The notes: generated by a model from the letters alone, not told the origin. A DNA stretch of 64,000 bases from Cytophagales bacterium UBA2561 (GCA_002340355.1 DDLX01000042.1:1-64000); one strand, 5' to 3'. Counted from the stretch's first letter, positions 20,201 through 28,395 are shown. Made by a program: numbers and translations.

Positions 20201-21377
20201 CAGATAGAAAAACTTCATTTTGGCAGGTGATTTCATGCGTAAAATGTGAATTCAATACTGTAATAGAACCCTTTTTACTTCTCACATCACCATCTGAAAA
20301 ATAGCTTGTCATATTCACTTCATACGTGCCTGCCCGATTATATTTACTATAAGGGGTTCCATTCCCATAATCCCAAGTTGTTTTTTGGATAGATATGCCA
20401 GGATGTGGAGTAGAAGTATTCAGAAATACAAAATTCATATTATCAGGAATGGTACTTTTATGTATATTGTTAAAACATATATGTGTAAAGTCAGGGATAT
20501 TCTTATGAATAGGATAAATTTTCGTAACACTCGCAAAAATATTATCTTCACTCCCCACACTTAATGTTACAGGATAATCACCATAAGCATTATAGGTATG
20601 TTTAGGGTGTTGCTCAGTTGATGTACCACCATCCCCAAATTTCCAAAACCATTGTGTAATTTTTTTGTCTGGTATCCCTGGTAACTTTGTCATATACGAC
20701 TTATCCGTAAATTGAACTTCATGAGGAGTATCAAAACCTATCGGGGGGCTAGGCGTAAAATCAGCAATGGGTTTGGGAATATTGATAATAAAAAAAATGC
20801 TTGCCCGTACTCCATGACAGCCTTCTTTGGTAAGTACACGTAACTGGACAACTTGCGGAATATCAGGAATTAAGGCTTTATAATCAATCGTGATATCTTT
20901 GCCATAATGTTTCACTCCATTATTAAAAGACCACTCCCAAATATCAATTTCACCCAAATAAGGGTCGGGTGTAACACTTCCATGAAAACTAATTTTATAG
21001 GGTGCCGTCCCATCCGAAACTCCATATTCTACTGAAATAAAAACATCGGGCAAGGAATAAACAGTAAGAAAGTCTGTAAAACGCAAGGGAGCTCCACCTA
21101 CTTTAGCTTCTAAGGTCGCACTATAAAACCCAGGGACAACATAACTCAATTGTGGTTTATCAAAATTGGCTTCTCCCTGATTAATAATAATTTCACCTGT
21201 ATTTTGTTGAAGTATCCAGCGTCCATCTGTGATTGTTCCGCCTGATGCAGACGTAATAAACTCATAAGTAGCACTTTTACAACCACCACTCACTTTATTA
21301 GGAGAAAAAGACAGACTTTGAGCATAAGAAATATTTGCTGTCAAAAGTCCCAAAAATAACCACAAAAAAAATCGCAT
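14217..21377 (-). CDS. Giant PKD-repeat surface protein with gliding/T9SS C-terminus
   Basis: A 2386-residue protein. The signal peptide ends near ISYAQS. About the first 1500 residues hold ten or more PKD-like modules, marked by repeats of W-x-F/Y-G-D-G followed by HTY..G.Y.V.LT (for example WKWDFGDGT, YLWDFDDGT, YTWDFGDGT). Next come cadherin-like modules (NYNGTDQFTW; SGTTSFCW), then several modules with VLTNDFDxxxD and GTDxFTYQVC. The last ~85 residues, starting PNAISPNGDSVNDLWKI and including IYNRWGNIVYE, are the gliding-motility-associated (type B) sorting domain exported by the type IX system. It is probably an adhesin or matrix protein on the cell surface. It is transcribed alone, and its length is exceptional. 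Confidence 0.93.
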   Translation of the reverse strand: MRFFLWLFLGLLTANISYAQSLSFSPNKVSGGCKSATYEFITSASGGTITDGRWILQQNTGEIIINQGEANFDKPQLSYVVPGFYSATLEAKVGGAPLRFTDFLTVYSLPDVFISVEYGVSDGTAPYKISFHGSVTPDPYLGEIDIWEWSFNNGVKHYGKDITIDYKALIPDIPQVVQLRVLTKEGCHGVRASIFFIINIPKPIADFTPSPPIGFDTPHEVQFTDKSYMTKLPGIPDKKITQWFWKFGDGGTSTEQHPKHTYNAYGDYPVTLSVGSEDNIFASVTKIYPIHKNIPDFTHICFNNIHKSTIPDNMNFVFLNTSTPHPGISIQKTTWDYGNGTPYSKYNRAGTYEVNMTSYFSDGDVRSKKGSITVLNSHFTHEITCQNEVFLSAVQTTDVTQYQWTIYVDEGSQYTTTTTEPTYSFVIADNKKHKVALDLISPYSSCPSYKYVQIKPKFKPVIHESKTECPPYEYEFRASTHIYELLPGDKIVEYSWVIKGDQNLSFTTSADYDKPIKLSGLKSYSVHLTARSLKGCVEDTLLNVKPTTGFSINCLSESKRIPLNIDAGSIKADKYVWEFISVGETIPYETFITATNDLYLSPTYRGTSKVKVTASNTTCLNSITFETVAYLDGVLAGITVTSPSVVCGTTGTFEFTNQSLAGHDPNFDIYTVNWGDKTSHSGYFKTLNHTYTSAGRYNIFLTITNTKSGCVSYASTDVLVNDVRSNFTLPPVSCTRSITLDPQLTATKAPLEHTWKIERKLPNGSFQVLHNVSGRQGKYSYLFPNIGDYRVTYQTDCGISITQTTKVMDLRADFLTIPNKICENSTLTITDASTFSPATTSIVEWKWDFGDGTVQTYTDNRVASHTYTRTGRYKIRLTVKNIEGCKSSKEFDILVTRPTARFTIGTEFCPNDVLNFRDKNTSFDENGKRTNLVSYLWDFDDGTTSNSYEPWHKYSTAGFYTVSLTVTDISGCQHTATKDVRVYPTPDSDFTVVNHPIGIGGYAEVSCVTEGVILEKVIPDANIVGYLWEYGDGFLSTKPKPDPHFYAKPGRYSPKLTLYHKAGCNVEVSKLGFISIAGPVGSFTHTPEYLCYPQNEFFTAGAATFLTALSHYEKIEWDFGDGLVEVQDYSALGENAGPPSSTVSHTYAKPGVFYPIMTLIDHLNCRTPYPTELAPIKSSGKPIAQFTANYTTFLCAKTQLQLQDQSKPDPATDIHPNRAVLKPDVAYWQWDFVHNNIIFATSTQQNPTFNFDKAGNYEIRLTIASQYELDHNIQCRATTSKFITVVSPSISTSYLIDNPQVCPNGNVQFRDNVSFATINGQAVPPARLEYTWDFGDGTKLTGMGNNPAITNPQYAYKKGGFYSVSLTIKDYAGCAASDIKTSAVHVYNTIADFTPKNPVGYRPLKVALNDISTTTDTKIVDWEWHFPSGNPMFSTVIPFHSSTNYAQRNPPELTYHTKGEFLVFLTVTTSSGCVETTFQTVRVLNNAPEITEFSVVLLEDIPHRFGQEVFQNHYSDKDNDPMLASKAIFISVLPTNGKLYYGGHLITTPQYLSWSALDQLTYSPNFNYNGTDQFTWQAVDSDGELSNPATVNLTITAVNDAPRIETFFITAKGLNWDVSFPNQFQNNYGDVEETPLSSIRIDCLPKDGILYFRGIPVVEHQIIPANELKYVVFMPNKNWSGTTSFCWVASDRHLFSNPAKVNITIPDTKADYEPNYTPRVGKDSLQAIEDKKLIVNLLGNDYDILGSVLKLTTNPLIPPKNGTVTLSKNGIMTYIPNPDFTGTDSLMVEICNSIPFCTQSWVKLTILPQNDPPTAISNHYLVPRNGIIQNKNVLTNDFDRDGDLLRIKTTPIEEPDLGTVVINSDGTFDYTPNTGALGVDYFTYEVCDRANPPLCSRAIVFLTITARTNLPTIQADNYTIQQDSTLEGNVLANDSHPNDGVLQATLLHPPKYGSVILDPNGTFIFIPQSGFVGTDQFTYQVCTSLNFCTTQTVHILHTSTDEPQTQEDENYLIVNSDTACVEMNGVVSGNVLTNDFDPEEDPLHIGKIIQYPTNGVFLLDTDGSFAFTPTANFKGDDFAIFEVCDAKNLCLRSSISFCKLYTVFTPKDTVIQADTNRAEVDIILPQDTWVIPFSGQTVGGNISIDSLGTFIYEGEPCFSGTDSLTYQVCDSQNCLPVVVYIEIPEIQYSAPVVSEVPSYQITTTGIFRGKLPPAILSRTDIVIQPKITTTAEAIPFQLDDNGIFILQIPTNTSKNNIETDSVFYQVCPTGDYAECTPCTEAKLRFWFDFPTIEDLTPLIPNAISPNGDSVNDLWKIPPHPKAGKISLVIYNRWGNIVYENHNYQNNWEGQCNQGIHINDRLPVGTYFYVIEYENIGYKGGFLELRR

Positions 21378-21558
21378 AACATATAAAGTAATTATGTTTA
21401 TAGTATTAAATCAAAAATAAGGTATGAACTTTATTAATAGTTTGATTGATAATTGAATTCTTTTGATTTTAACTTTCACAAACATAAGCCTTTATACAGC
21501 TTTTTCCTAATTTCTGAATAGCCTTAGGAGTAAAAAGACAAGAAAATTTAGCGTTATT

Positions 21559-22878
21559 TTAGGTAACATAGTTTTCAATAAAAAAATTATCTACTTGTAA
21601 TAGATTATTTCCTACTATACAATTTAAGCATTGTTTTTTATTACAAAAATTATTGTATAATTCTAAGATGGCTTGACTCTCATAGGCATTCCGATTCAGT
21701 ATTTTTGAGCCTTTCCATAAACGAGTAATTTTATTATTTTCAGGAGCAATTTCCTGCAAGATTTTTATTGCTTTCTGGATAAATTGAGGTTGATCTTTTT
21801 CTTGCCCATAACAAACCAAAGTTGGACATAAAACATTAATAATTAAATTATCAATACTATTTTTTCCAAACTTTGTAGGTTTGGAAGTTGGCTTCCCAAA
21901 GTCATAGTGCTTTTGCCAATAATTGGGGAGTTTAAAGGCAAATAATTTTCGGACTTCTTGGATTGATTCGGTATGTATCATCTTGGTAAATGTGATATTT
22001 TGCCCTTGAACTAATGTCATCAATTGTACCACTCGAACCGTAGGAAAATTAGTAGGACGCATTCGTAGAAACTTCCATTCTGAACGCTGTAATTTTGTTG
22101 CTTTCAGTTCGTATTTATGGGCTAAAAAGTCATATTCTTTTCGCAAATTTTGAGCATATTCATCATTTTGAACTTCTTCCAAATTATCCAGAAAACCAGC
22201 TTGTCCCAAAAATAAACTCTCTACTTGTTTTGCATTATCAATATGTTTTAAAATGATTTTCAAAGAAATAGACTTTGCTAAGCGCAAAAAAGGCTCATTA
22301 TTTTTCTTAAATCCAAAGTGTTCGGCAAGACGTTGATAAAACGTTTCCTCCCAGTCCCATTGAGTTTTATGTAATAACGTTCGAACATCCTCAGCTTTTC
22401 GAGATAAACGTAGGTTCAATGTTAAGTCTAAGGTATCAGATATAATTTGAGCAGAAATTTTTTCCAGTTGTAAAAAACAAGGTATCACTTTTTCATTATT
22501 TAAAAGTGCATATTTTTCAATAATTAACGGATTGATTCGGGACTTCAATTCGAGGACAGGAATTGCAGAATTATCGGAACGCTGGATTTCAGATTTCGGA
22601 AGGTCATCCTCATAAACCACGTGTAAAATGACATTGTCATAATTGGGATTCTTTTGATGGTTATGTTTGAACCAGTCCGAAGTTTTAAGATGAATCTCAA
22701 CTGTGCCAAACCATCGAATATCATCAATAATAATACTGGCATTTTGAAAATCAGCACCTGCTTCGTGGTTCAATTTGCCGAGGTCAAGGAGCTGAATAGG
22801 TTGCTGATTTTTTGTCTGTAAATTACTTGAATCAAAATAGTAATTTTTCCAGATGAAGGAGATAAATTGTTCGTTCAT
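21559..22878 (-). CDS. DUF2851 family protein
   Basis: A 439-residue cytoplasmic protein matching the Bacteroidota family DUF2851. The N-terminus runs MNEQFISFIWKN, then LNHEAGADFQNASIIIDD, WFGTVEIHLKTSDW and NVILHVVYEDD, the family's beta-rich core. The Glu-x-His strand and nearby Asp/His residues resemble a nuclease-like core, but no catalytic role has been shown to my knowledge. The C-terminus has a cluster of four cysteines (NKKQCLNCIVG plus upstream PTLVCYG) that may bind metal. It is divergent from the zinc transporter gene. Function is unknown. Confidence 0.85.
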   Translation of the reverse strand: MNEQFISFIWKNYYFDSSNLQTKNQQPIQLLDLGKLNHEAGADFQNASIIIDDIRWFGTVEIHLKTSDWFKHNHQKNPNYDNVILHVVYEDDLPKSEIQRSDNSAIPVLELKSRINPLIIEKYALLNNEKVIPCFLQLEKISAQIISDTLDLTLNLRLSRKAEDVRTLLHKTQWDWEETFYQRLAEHFGFKKNNEPFLRLAKSISLKIILKHIDNAKQVESLFLGQAGFLDNLEEVQNDEYAQNLRKEYDFLAHKYELKATKLQRSEWKFLRMRPTNFPTVRVVQLMTLVQGQNITFTKMIHTESIQEVRKLFAFKLPNYWQKHYDFGKPTSKPTKFGKNSIDNLIINVLCPTLVCYGQEKDQPQFIQKAIKILQEIAPENNKITRLWKGSKILNRNAYESQAILELYNNFCNKKQCLNCIVGNNLLQVDNFFIENYVT

Positions 22879-22984
22879 ACTAGGCTTGTAGCTTTGATTG
22901 GTCTAAAAAGTTAGTTTACTAAAAATACGTTTAAAAAGCAAATTTTTATTCCGAAACAGCTCAAAACTTTAAACTTTTTTTGTG

Positions 22985-22992
22985 TATCTTTG
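22985..22992 (+). promoter_or_regulatory. Candidate -7 box for the zupT-SMR operon
   Basis: TATCTTTG matches the Bacteroidota -7 consensus TAnnTTTG and lies about 100 bases before the ZIP transporter gene, after a T-rich stretch. A distinct -33 TTTG at the normal distance is not evident. Confidence 0.4.
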
Positions 22993-23090
22993 ATTTTTAG
23001 ATAAGGCTAAACTTTTTTTTAAACATAGCGTAAAATAAATTAAGCTTTAGCTGATACAATTCTCTATTCTTATTAAATGACTAACAAATT

Positions 23091-23897
23091 ATGAATGAGC
23101 AAGTTTTGATTGCTTTTGGCTTGACGGTTTTTGCAGGACTATCTACAGGAATCGGGAGCATCATGGCTCTTTTTATTAAAGAGCGTAATTACAAATTTCT
23201 AACTGTGGCTATGGGGTTCTCGGCAGGTGTCATGGTTTATGTCTCTTTTGTAGAATTATTTTCAGAGGCTAATCATTCACTAGCCACAGCCTATGGCGAA
23301 ACACTTGGGGCATGGATTACGGTGGCTGCTTTCTTTGGAGGTATTGGATTAATTATGATTATTGATAAGCTTGTCCCCTCGATTGAGAATCCTCACGAAT
23401 TTCCACATGAAGATGAAGATACAGGAGAAGTAACTTTTAAAGATCAACGCCTTTTACGTGTCGGTATTTTTACGGCAGTGGCTTTAGCAATTCATAATTT
23501 TCCTGAAGGGATTGCCACTTTTGCCAGTGGGTTGCGTGATATGAGTTTGGCAATTCCGATTGCGGTTGCGGTTGCCATTCACAATATTCCTGAAGGAATT
23601 GCTGTTTCGATGCCCGTGTATTATGCGACAGGAAGTAAGAAAAAGGCATTTTGGTATTCTTTCTTGTCGGGTGTCGCTGAGCCTGTGGGTGCCTTTTTAG
23701 GTTTTTTACTTTTGCAGTCCTTCTTTAATGACCTTACCTTTGGAATTTTATTTGCAGCTGTGGCTGGAATTATGGTTTTTATTTCACTTGACCAATTATT
23801 GCCCGCTGCCGAAGAATATGGAGAACATCATCTTGCCATTTATGGACTCATTGCAGGAATGGGAGTTATGGCATTCAGTTTATTGCTTTTTCAATAA
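23091..23897 (+). CDS. zupT: ZIP family zinc transporter
   Basis: A 268-residue inner-membrane protein with eight predicted membrane segments and both metal-binding helices of the ZupT subgroup: HNFPEGIATF in segment 4 and HNIPEGIAVS in segment 5. It imports zinc and possibly other divalent metals (Fe, Mn, Co) into the cytoplasm. The cytoplasmic loop between segments 3 and 4 is short and acidic/His-containing (PHEFPHEDEDTGE). Length matches E. coli ZupT. The SMR exporter gene follows after 21 bases, so the two are probably co-transcribed. No zinc-uptake operator could be recognised. Confidence 0.95.
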   Translation: MNEQVLIAFGLTVFAGLSTGIGSIMALFIKERNYKFLTVAMGFSAGVMVYVSFVELFSEANHSLATAYGETLGAWITVAAFFGGIGLIMIIDKLVPSIENPHEFPHEDEDTGEVTFKDQRLLRVGIFTAVALAIHNFPEGIATFASGLRDMSLAIPIAVAVAIHNIPEGIAVSMPVYYATGSKKKAFWYSFLSGVAEPVGAFLGFLLLQSFFNDLTFGILFAAVAGIMVFISLDQLLPAAEEYGEHHLAIYGLIAGMGVMAFSLLLFQ

Positions 23898-23918
23898 ATT
23901 TTTGGTATCTCGTGCGGT

Positions 23919-24236
23919 ATGTACTGGATACTTTTAATTTTAGCTATTGCATGTGAAGTTATCGGAACGCTTTACATGAAATTATCTAACGGATTTACAA
24001 AGCCTGTTCCATCCGTTTTATTGTTTGTATTTTATGTTTTGAGTACCATTTTTTTAGTGTATGCCCTCAAAAAAATTGATATTGGTATTGCTTATGCCAT
24101 TTGGTCAGGTATTGGCACAGCGGCAATAGCTATCATTAGCGTATGGTATTTCGGAGAACCTACAAGTTGGATTAAAATAGTTTCTGTGATATTGATTATT
24201 CTAGGAGTCATTGGACTAAATCTATCAGGACATTGA
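23919..24236 (+). CDS. Small multidrug resistance (SMR) family exporter
   Basis: A 105-residue protein with four membrane segments, the standard SMR size. The essential membrane Glu is Glu13 in IACEVIGT, and the AYAIWSGIGTA motif of segment 3 is present. SMR proteins work as antiparallel dimers and exchange protons for quaternary ammonium compounds or guanidinium. The sequence (KLSNGFTKP, IWSGIGTA) looks closer to the EmrE/QacE branch than to SugE/Gdx, which is a judgement by eye. It follows zupT by 21 bases and likely shares its transcript. Confidence 0.93.
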   Translation: MYWILLILAIACEVIGTLYMKLSNGFTKPVPSVLLFVFYVLSTIFLVYALKKIDIGIAYAIWSGIGTAAIAIISVWYFGEPTSWIKIVSVILIILGVIGLNLSGH

Positions 24237-24437
24237 CTCCTTATATTTTTTGGTATGAAAATTCAGAAGCACTGTTGGTTGTGCTTACACAAGCAACTTT
24301 TCCAAATCAATAAGCAATATAATCATCTCTTTTGATTAATTCTGAAAGTTTCATCAAAAAAAATTGTAGTGTTTTGCTTCAATTTTTCCCTAAATTTATC
24401 CCCTCAAAACTCAGATACGAAAATTTCTACGTCTTTT

Positions 24438-26531
24438 ATGATAAATTTATTTACCGAATATTCTTTAGTTTATTCAATAATTGGTGTTTTAGTCGGTTTG
24501 GTCTATGCGGGAATTTTGTACCAAAAACCGAATCCACCTTGGAATAAAGTAACCAATTGGCTTTTAGCATTTGGACGATTTTTGTTAGTTTTTACGATTT
24601 GTTTTTTACTATTGAATCCATTTGTACGACAAATCAAAAATACGTTCGAAAAGCCTGTGATTGTGTTTGCCACAGATAATTCTCAATCCGTATGGGAAGG
24701 TGTTGATTCGGCAACAATTCGGGATACTCAAAAAAAGTTAGACCAGATTGCCAATCAACTCACTGAGAAAGGTTTTGAAATTGATATTCAATCCTTCAAC
24801 GAAATCAAAGAATATCCTCAAAATACAGCGATTAATTTTGATTTTCCAACCACAAATTTAAATGGGCTTTTACAACGCATTCGGAGCCGTTACGAAAATC
24901 GAAATTTATCGAAAGTAGTCTTGCTTTCAGATGGCATTTATAACCGTGATATTTCACCGCTTTATACACCCTATAACCTGAATATCTTTACTATTGGAGT
25001 TGGGGATACGACCCAAAAAAAGGATATAAATCTGAAACACGTTTACCATAACAAAATGGCATATTTGGGGAATAAATTCCCATTAGTTGCGGAAGTACAT
25101 CATTTTGGGTTTTCAGAGCAAGAAGTTGCCATTACACTGGCTCGAAATGACGAAATATTGGAGGAAAAAATTATTCGACTGGGCGCTTCAAATTATCCTC
25201 AAGAAATTGAATTTTTTCCAGAAGCCACAAAAAAAGGAATGCAACATTTTACCATTTCAATACGCCCCTTAGAAGGTGAGTTTTCACGAATCAATAATAC
25301 CAAACATATTTACGTAGATGTCTTGGATGGAAAGGAAAAAATCTTGTTGGTGGCGGCTTCTCCACATCCTGATATTCGGGCAATTCGAACAGCCATTGAG
25401 AAAAATAAGAACTATGAATTCACGGTATTTATCCCTAATTTATCTCCACCAGAAACATATAAGAAAACAGAAAAATATGACGTGGTTATTTTTCATCAAA
25501 TCCCTCATTTTAGGGGAGTTGGAAATCAAATTTATGATGAAATCCGAGAGAAAAATATACCTATTTTTTACATCTTTGGAAAAGGCTCAAATTATTCTGC
25601 TTTCAATCGAAGTAATGACATTGGAACCATTTCACAATCAGGGCGACAAACCGATAATATAATTCCTGCTTTCAATGAAAACTTTCAGAAATTTACTTTT
25701 GATAAGGATAAACAAACTACTATTTCTAGTTATCCGCCTGCTAGCGTTCCCTTTGGAAATTATACGCTTGCGCCAACTTCGGAAATTGTACTTTTCCAAC
25801 AAGTTGGGAATATCCAGACCAAAAAACCACTCTTAGTTATTAATGAACAAAATGGAAAAAAATCAGCTATGATGACAGGTGAAGGACTTTGGCAATGGCG
25901 ACTTCAAGAATTTGCTAAAAATGAAAATCAGGAAGCTTTTGATGAACTGATTATCAAAATAATACAATATTTATCTGTGAAGGAAGATAAACGTAAATTT
26001 CGAGTTCAAACTACAGCCAATGAATATTTCGATAGCGAAACAGTACTTTTCGAGACCGAAGTTTATAATACCATTTATGAGCATATTTATGGACAAAAAA
26101 TTGACCTTACTTTAACCAATGAAAAAGGGGAAAAATTAGCTTATACTTATGCTAATTCTGGGGCAAATTTTCGATATGAAGTCAATGGCTTACCACAAGG
26201 AATTTATCGTTTTCGAGCCACTACCGAATTAAATGGGAAAATCGAAGTCAGTACAGGGGAATTTACCGTGAAATCTGTACAGGTCGAGGCAATGAATATG
26301 ACAGCTGACTTTGCACTTTTACGTCAACTTTCTCAACAAACAGGTGGGGCTTTCTTCAAGGTCAATAATCTCAAAAAATTAGAAGAAACTTTACTTCAAA
26401 TTCAACCAAAAAATCTAATTCGTTCAAGTGAAGAGATAGAAAGTATTCTCCATTTGAAATGGATATTTTTCTTATTAATTAGCTTAATAAGCATAGAATG
26501 GGTTATTCGAAAATTAAAAGGAAGTTATTAG
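24438..26531 (+). CDS. Membrane-anchored von Willebrand A-type protein
   Basis: About 697 residues from the ATG at 24438; the longer frame starts with GTG and adds no conserved sequence. Two N-terminal membrane segments (about residues 8-30 and 40-62) are followed by a vWA-like domain (VIVFATDNSQSVW supplies the metal site, LSDGIYN the second loop). A beta-rich and glutamine-amidotransferase-like middle follows (ILLVAASPHPDIRAI, YDVVIFHQIPHF), and the last membrane helix is near residue 680. This is a common Bacteroidota family without known function, related in layout to BatA/BatB-type aerotolerance proteins. It is encoded alone. Confidence 0.85.
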   Translation: MINLFTEYSLVYSIIGVLVGLVYAGILYQKPNPPWNKVTNWLLAFGRFLLVFTICFLLLNPFVRQIKNTFEKPVIVFATDNSQSVWEGVDSATIRDTQKKLDQIANQLTEKGFEIDIQSFNEIKEYPQNTAINFDFPTTNLNGLLQRIRSRYENRNLSKVVLLSDGIYNRDISPLYTPYNLNIFTIGVGDTTQKKDINLKHVYHNKMAYLGNKFPLVAEVHHFGFSEQEVAITLARNDEILEEKIIRLGASNYPQEIEFFPEATKKGMQHFTISIRPLEGEFSRINNTKHIYVDVLDGKEKILLVAASPHPDIRAIRTAIEKNKNYEFTVFIPNLSPPETYKKTEKYDVVIFHQIPHFRGVGNQIYDEIREKNIPIFYIFGKGSNYSAFNRSNDIGTISQSGRQTDNIIPAFNENFQKFTFDKDKQTTISSYPPASVPFGNYTLAPTSEIVLFQQVGNIQTKKPLLVINEQNGKKSAMMTGEGLWQWRLQEFAKNENQEAFDELIIKIIQYLSVKEDKRKFRVQTTANEYFDSETVLFETEVYNTIYEHIYGQKIDLTLTNEKGEKLAYTYANSGANFRYEVNGLPQGIYRFRATTELNGKIEVSTGEFTVKSVQVEAMNMTADFALLRQLSQQTGGAFFKVNNLKKLEETLLQIQPKNLIRSSEEIESILHLKWIFFLLISLISIEWVIRKLKGSY

Positions 26532-26562
26532 TAAGACAATAGTTCGTAAGTTTTGCCTAATT

Positions 26563-26587
26563 CTCAAAGATTTTTAAAATCTTTGAG
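26563..26587. terminator. Perfect palindrome after the vWA gene
   Basis: CTCAAAGATTTT-T-AAAATCTTTGAG is a perfect 12-bp inverted repeat around one base, about 30 bases past the stop of the vWA gene. It is AT-rich and lacks a clean U-tract, so termination is likely but unproven. Confidence 0.45.
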
Positions 26588-26622
26588 AGTTAATATATTG
26601 ATTTTCAATGAATTAATGTTTA

Positions 26623-26662
26623 TTTCCATAGCGTAAAGTTTGCAAACCCTACGCTATGGAAA
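26623..26662. repeat. 40-bp palindrome related to the MITE core
   Basis: The arms TTTCCATAGCGTA and TACGCTATGGAAA surround a centre containing TTTGCAAA. Size and centre match the internal palindrome of MITE copy A (10902-10941), but the AGAGGTTG ends are absent here. The core therefore occurs on its own. Confidence 0.6.
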
Positions 26663-26923
26663 TACTTGAATATCAATAGATTATGTTTTTTTAGAAAATT
26701 ATATTAACAAGAAATTTACGGACTATTGAGTAAGAACAAGATTTAAATTTAATTTGTGGTGACGCCTTTGGGAAGGCTTGAGTGTAATACTCACATCAAA
26801 ATTTTAAGCACAATATTCTCTTATCTTTTAAAATAGTAAATTTTATACACAAGTACTATTTACAACCATATTGCTCGGAAATTGCTATCATTTTTGATAC
26901 ATTTGGCACACCTGAGTAAGTAA

Positions 26924-28306
26924 TCACACTTTGGAATCCACTTTTTCCATTTCCCCAATAATTCGCATGGTCTCAATGGATACCGTACAAACCCTTCGCA
27001 ATAAGTCAATTACGCTTTCTTTGTAGTCGGCAAAACGATAGGTATTGAACTTTTCAGCAATCGTTTTATCTCGTGGTTTCTTTTCCTTGTATTGGTCTAA
27101 AATCCATTCCAACGCCGACCGATTGCCTAATTTGTAGTCCCATGCTTCGGTGGGAATATTGGATAAAGTCGTTAATTCATCTAAAAGAATTTCATCGGTT
27201 TTTTTGTCTCTTCGGAGCTTTGCTTTGGGAGTCGCTTCGGGATTTTTCAAGGGTTTATCCGTTTTTTTCAAAGGATATTTTTTGGCGGTTTCATAGTTCA
27301 AATGAAGGTGCATCAATTCTTTTCCCCAGTCAGCCCATTGCCAAAAATCTTTATAAAAGGGAATACGAGGAAAATCCCGTTTCAAATTCTGCTCATATTT
27401 TTGGCGATATTCAGGATTATGAAGCACACCATACACATAATGGAAAATGTCAATTTTTTCGATTTCCCGTTCTAAACCTTCTTCTAAACCTTCTTCTAAA
27501 CCTATAAGGTTTTCGAAAACCTTATAGGTTTCCCGAAATTCACCCAATGCCCAATCCGTGATATTTTCAAGCCTTTTGCCCTCTTCGTAGCGATAAAATG
27601 GGAGGCAATTAAAACCGTCTGTACTTGCAGCGAAATGAAGCTCCGTAATTACTTTAGCAGAAATCGCTGTAAATGTTGAACGAAAAGCCGTATCACTTAG
27701 AATAATTGTTTGATTACTTAAACTTGCTTTTTCTCCAAAAATATCCCTTTGCTTATATTGCATCTCATTCAAATCACGAGCGAAGTACAAATATTTTTTG
27801 ACAAATGGTCTATAACCCATTTTCACAATATTATCTTTCTCAAAAATATATTTTTTACCCTTAACCAAATCATTTTTAACAGCTCTTGTCCATTTGATAG
27901 AATAATCAATTTTATCATTCACGTCCTTTTTTGAAATTCCTTTTAAGCGTTCTACCTCATTATTGTACTTTTCAATGAAATGCGTTACTTTTTTTTGAAG
28001 ATTCTGCTTTTTAAAATCATAGACCCAAGCATCACGGGCTGTAACGACTCCCAAAGAAAATAATTTAAAAATGGCTTTTTCGTCTTTTGGCTCTTTACTC
28101 AGTTTGGTTTTCTTCGAACAAAGTGGGATTAAATCCTCAAAATCATTATCGGTTTGATTAATCCAATTTCCATTCTTATCAGGTCGGATAAGTTCGGCAT
28201 TTTGGATAATTTCAGGCATGGAAGTTTGGCGTATTTGTTCTAACTTGGCAGTTTTATTGGGCATATTGGGCGCACGGAAGTAATAAATTTTAGCTTTTTT
28301 GGGCAT
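26924..28306 (-). CDS. Type ISP-like restriction-modification enzyme, C-terminal half
   Basis: A 460-residue protein matching the C-terminal half of Bacteroidota type ISP-like (Eco57I-type methylase) restriction enzymes. It has KAKIYYFRAPN at the start, a target-recognition-like region (NIVKMGYRPFVKKYLYF), FYRYEEGKR, DIFHYVYGVLHNPEYR and a C-terminal GNRSALEWILDQY..SVIDLLRRVCTVS. Intact enzymes continue directly from the methyltransferase part encoded at 29316-31046. Here the two are separated by a 1-kb DUF3800 cassette. The ATG at 28306 lies right at the junction, so this half may be translated separately and assemble in trans, or be dead. A palindrome lies inside the frame at 27498-27531. 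Confidence 0.85.
   Translation of the reverse strand: MPKKAKIYYFRAPNMPNKTAKLEQIRQTSMPEIIQNAELIRPDKNGNWINQTDNDFEDLIPLCSKKTKLSKEPKDEKAIFKLFSLGVVTARDAWVYDFKKQNLQKKVTHFIEKYNNEVERLKGISKKDVNDKIDYSIKWTRAVKNDLVKGKKYIFEKDNIVKMGYRPFVKKYLYFARDLNEMQYKQRDIFGEKASLSNQTIILSDTAFRSTFTAISAKVITELHFAASTDGFNCLPFYRYEEGKRLENITDWALGEFRETYKVFENLIGLEEGLEEGLEREIEKIDIFHYVYGVLHNPEYRQKYEQNLKRDFPRIPFYKDFWQWADWGKELMHLHLNYETAKKYPLKKTDKPLKNPEATPKAKLRRDKKTDEILLDELTTLSNIPTEAWDYKLGNRSALEWILDQYKEKKPRDKTIAEKFNTYRFADYKESVIDLLRRVCTVSIETMRIIGEMEKVDSKV
27498..27531. repeat. 34-bp perfect palindrome within a coding region
   Basis: The arms AAACCTATAAGGTTTTC and GAAAACCTTATAGGTTT are perfectly complementary, 17 bp each. The palindrome keeps the frame of the restriction-modification gene and codes for part of TYKVFENLIG. 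It directly adjoins the 12-bp tandem repeats that code GLEEGLEEGLE (27471-27502). It looks like an inserted repeat tolerated within a protein. Confidence 0.85.
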
Positions 28307-28395
28307 TTTTTTAGTTTGGTTATCAATCTTAAAAAGAATTTAAAAATATAAACAGGAATAAGAAAAACTTTTGTGTACTTTTACGTTCAATAAAG

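Larger units (their letters stand above)
26532..26923. other. Gene-free stretch with palindromic repeats
   Basis: No convincing coding frame is seen. The stretch holds two palindromes listed separately, a direct ATTTACGGAC-like AT-rich section, and a short GACGCCTTTGGGAAGGCTTGAGTG segment near 26761 whose purpose I cannot tell. It separates the vWA gene from the restriction-modification genes, which run the other way. Confidence 0.5.

Noticed and set aside
24369..24437. GTG-started N-terminal extension of the vWA protein
   Set aside because: The added residues show no conserved pattern and the ATG at 24438 begins just before the first membrane segment.
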